Below are positions 63,509 through 64,000 of a DNA stretch of 64,000 nucleotides, piece after piece. The stretch covers positions 186,001 to 250,000 of the forward strand of contig NZ_JABBCH010000001.1 of assembly GCF_012952295.1 (NCBI RefSeq), read 5' to 3'. The position numbers and the translations under genes were made by a program. The stretch comes from Crystallibacter degradans (GTDB lineage Bacteria; Actinomycetota; Actinomycetes; Actinomycetales; Micrococcaceae). Position 1 is the stretch's first letter. The number at the start of each line of letters is the position of its first letter. The notes beneath the pieces were generated by a model. The model worked only from the letters and a program-made list of their open reading frames with translations. It was not told the origin of the DNA and searched no databases.

Positions 63509-64000
63509 CCGGCAAGTTCGGCGACGAGCTCCTCCACGCTGCCGACCGGCCGGCGGCACACCATGCCCCGGCACACGTAGGCCAGTGCGCCCTCGGCGGG
63601 CGCCGGACGACCCGCCAGCAGCGGCACAACGCTCTCTGCCGTCTCGCCGTTTCCAGCAGTCCCACCGGCCCCGGCGGCTCCCCCGCTCCGGCCAGTTCCC
63701 CCAGTTCCCCGGGCGACCGCCATGCCGGGCAGCCCGGCCTTCCGCGCCGCCCGCACCAGTTCCGCGACCGTATCCGCTTCCCCCACGACGGCCAGTTCCA
63801 CCGGTCCGGCGAGCAGGGCCTGGGCCACGGCCATGCCCCAGCCCGCCGCCCGCGGCACTTTGGGAGCGGCACGTTCCAGGTACTGCAGCAGGTTCTCCGC
63901 CAACCCGCGGTGCTCGGTCGATCCGCTGTAGGCGGCGTAGGTCAGCAGTACCCCGGCGAAAAGATTCGCCCCGCTGGGTGTGGCGCTTTCCAGCGGATCC
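63505..64000 (-). CDS. DUF255/thioredoxin-domain protein, C-terminal part (cut by window)
   Basis: Only the last 164 codons are inside the window. The visible part resembles the C-terminal end of YyaL/DUF255 proteins: ESATPSGANLFAGVLLTYAA at the window edge, then RGLAENLLQYLERAAPK, and a final ALAYVCRGMVCRRPVGSVEE. The thioredoxin-fold N-terminus and the large helical domain lie beyond position 64000. A Gly/Ala-rich insertion (RGTGGTGRSGGAAGAGGTAG) interrupts the last region. The stop overlaps that of the convergent hemolysin III gene. The same neighbours occur at Rv1084-Rv1086. Confidence 0.85.
   Translation of the reverse strand, partial: DPLESATPSGANLFAGVLLTYAAYSGSTEHRGLAENLLQYLERAAPKVPRAAGWGMAVAQALLAGPVELAVVGEADTVAELVRAARKAGLPGMAVARGTGGTGRSGGAAGAGGTAGNGETAESVVPLLAGRPAPAEGALAYVCRGMVCRRPVGSVEELVAELAG

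Overview
The window is about 67% G+C, packed with genes on both strands, and reads as the chromosome of a Micrococcaceae-type actinobacterium (Arthrobacter or a close relative). The evidence is the WhiB2-like regulator, the G5/DUF348-type resuscitation-promoting factor, the actinobacterial protein families DUF3499, DUF5719, DUF4245 and TIGR03089, frequent GTG/TTG starts, and several blocks whose gene order matches Mycobacterium: pmt-rsmI, tatD-rpfB-ksgA-ispE, the whiB2/purE-purK/manA block, and glpX-DUF4245-fum-phoH-uppS-hlyIII. I see no rRNA, tRNA, CRISPR array, prophage or intact insertion sequence.

Layout. 1-6.8 kb is accessory: an EamA exporter, a decayed ZapE-like ATPase, a TetR regulator beside a perfect palindromic operator, a cluster of very small genes ending in a helix-hairpin-helix protein, a flavin reductase and MarR regulator diverging across three operator-like palindromes, and a methyltransferase diverging from a TPR-LuxR regulator. 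6.8-13.2 kb is a minus-strand housekeeping run (tatD, rpfB, rsmA, ispE, ABC-F). 13.3-18.3 kb is a MoxR-DUF58-transglutaminase operon. 18.3-29.9 kb holds an aldehyde dehydrogenase, rsmI, protein O-mannosyltransferase, acyl-CoA synthetase, DUF1461 and SpoIIM membrane proteins, an RDD protein and a class V aminotransferase. 30.3-47 kb is the envelope/one-carbon block: ahcY, Trm112, DUF3499, zincin-fold protein, DUF5719, large glycosyltransferase, WhiB, TIGR03089, GtrA, purK-purE-LCP, manA and a FemAB-like transferase. 47-54.8 kb has glpX, DUF4245, carbonic anhydrase, fumC, a TetR/MFS efflux pair, a NUDIX hydrolase and a prepilin peptidase. 54.8-64 kb has an unknown protein, a SARP/BTAD regulator, a NarL-type two-component pair, a GNAT, PhoH, uppS, hemolysin III and the edge of a DUF255 protein.

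The strongest unexplained signal is not a gene. The 9-mer GCCGTCGTT occurs 18 times on the two strands (13 of them as the 11-mer CCGCCGTCGTT), where base composition predicts about one. Copies fall in intergenic gaps, inside or beside hairpins, and in low-complexity protein linkers, where they are mostly read as Asn-Asp-Gly-Gly. This pattern suggests a word selected at DNA level, such as an uptake, recombination or segregation signal. A second unexplained signal is an 86-bp intergenic element present twice (30.1 kb and 47.1 kb, opposite orientations) that aligns without gaps at 55 of 86 positions.
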